In this document: positions 5,120-5,196 of the stretch, in pieces
How the letters are laid out: the number at the start of each line of letters is the position of its first letter
Position numbering within the stretch: position 1 is the first letter of the stretch
Assembly: GCA_003222935.1 (NCBI GenBank)
Contig: QHXL01000513.1
Span: 1 to 5,196, forward strand
Source of the DNA: Acidobacteriota bacterium
Lineage (GTDB): Bacteria; Acidobacteriota; Blastocatellia; Pyrinomonadales; Pyrinomonadaceae
Reading direction: 5' to 3'
DNA length: 5,196 nucleotides
The notes under the pieces: generated by a model
The model's database searches: none
What the model was told of the DNA's origin: nothing
What the model saw: only the letters and a program-made list of their open reading frames with translations
Position numbers and translations under genes: made by a program

Positions 5120-5144
5120 AGCCGGGAAAGCTTGCCGAACGGCT
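5120..5144 (+). other. Short inverted repeat in the leader of the last gene
   Basis: AGCCG (5120-5124) and CGGCT (5140-5144) are reverse complements with a 15-base loop that itself contains CGG and CCG. This is a weak leader hairpin at best. No convincing promoter is visible between the terminator and ATG 5167; TATACC at 5113-5118 has no matching -35 at the right distance. Confidence 0.2.
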
Positions 5145-5166
5145 CCACAAATAGGCACGACATTTA

Positions 5167-5196
5167 ATGAGAACAATCCTTCAAGCTGAAAACCTG
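5167..5196 (+). CDS. Start of a possible ABC-transporter ATP-binding protein (partial)
   Basis: ATG 5167 opens a frame that runs to the window end, ten codons reading MRTILQAENL. This is how many LolD/MacB-type ABC ATPases begin: a short strand with a small residue and L just before the K-x-Y segment and the Walker A loop, which would lie beyond the window. The Shine-Dalgarno is weak (AATAGG, 12 bases away). Ten residues cannot prove a family. If correct, a LolD-like ATPase next to a LolA/LolB-like lipoprotein would suggest a shared role in moving lipids or lipoproteins across the envelope. Confidence 0.4.
   Translation, partial: MRTILQAENL

Noticed and set aside
5018..5167. A 49-codon frame from ATG 5018 to TAA 5165-5167, whose stop overlaps the ATG of the last gene (TAATG) and which has a hydrophobic segment (residues 22-34).
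   Set aside because: It reads straight through the 23-pair terminator-like hairpin, has no Shine-Dalgarno, and a frame of this length is expected by chance fairly often. The overlap with the next start is suggestive but not enough.
1..5196. tRNA, rRNA, CRISPR array, insertion sequence, attachment site, known riboswitch.
   Set aside because: No cloverleaf-like tail, repeat-spacer pattern, transposase motif, terminal inverted repeats or recognised riboswitch core was seen on either strand; the gaps are too short for most of these.

Overview
The window is an ordinary-looking bacterial chromosomal stretch, GC close to one half, with every supported gene on the + strand and short gaps between genes. 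There are no RNA genes, insertion sequences, CRISPR arrays or phage genes. The mix of genes (a LarA-type racemase, a secreted orphan protein, a LolA/LolB-like lipoprotein, a compact metallothionein) would fit an Acidobacteriota-like or other Gram-negative environmental bacterium. That is an impression, not something the sequence proves. A Gram-negative envelope is suggested by the lipoprotein that appears destined for the outer membrane.

Layout: (1) 1-69 is the C-terminal tail of an unidentified upstream gene. (2) 100-1377 is a LarA-family nickel-pincer racemase/epimerase with all its cofactor residues, followed after 4 bases by a GNAT N-acetyltransferase (1382-1900) and, 30 bases on, a secreted beta-rich protein of unknown function (1931-2482). 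These three are probably co-transcribed. (3) 2483-2586 is a regulatory gap with a hairpin and a good sigma70-type promoter whose -35 and -10 regions coincide with two inverted repeats. It leads to a 48-residue cysteine-rich metallothionein (2587-2733), which is easily missed because of its size. (4) After a gap with an 8-bp perfect inverted repeat come an HD-domain phosphohydrolase of the YfbR/HDDC2 type (2823-3404) and a small PGPGW-like membrane protein (3419-3847). (5) 3848-3961 holds an 11-bp direct repeat, a candidate promoter and an inverted repeat ahead of a lipoprotein of 350 residues (3962-5014). A long imperfect hairpin with a T-run (5023-5084) closes that unit. (6) The window ends ten codons into what looks like an ABC-transporter ATPase.

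Functionally this is a patchwork, not one pathway. The racemase needs a nickel-pincer cofactor made by LarB/LarC/LarE, none of which is here. The metallothionein implies zinc, copper or cadmium buffering. The HD protein is probably a nucleotide-salvage or housecleaning phosphatase. The lipoprotein next to a possible LolD-like ATPase hints at envelope lipid or lipoprotein traffic. No clearly new multi-gene system can be demonstrated. The most rewarding items are the hidden metallothionein with its palindrome-overlapped promoter, and the 23-pair hairpin with regularly spaced bulges after the lipoprotein gene.
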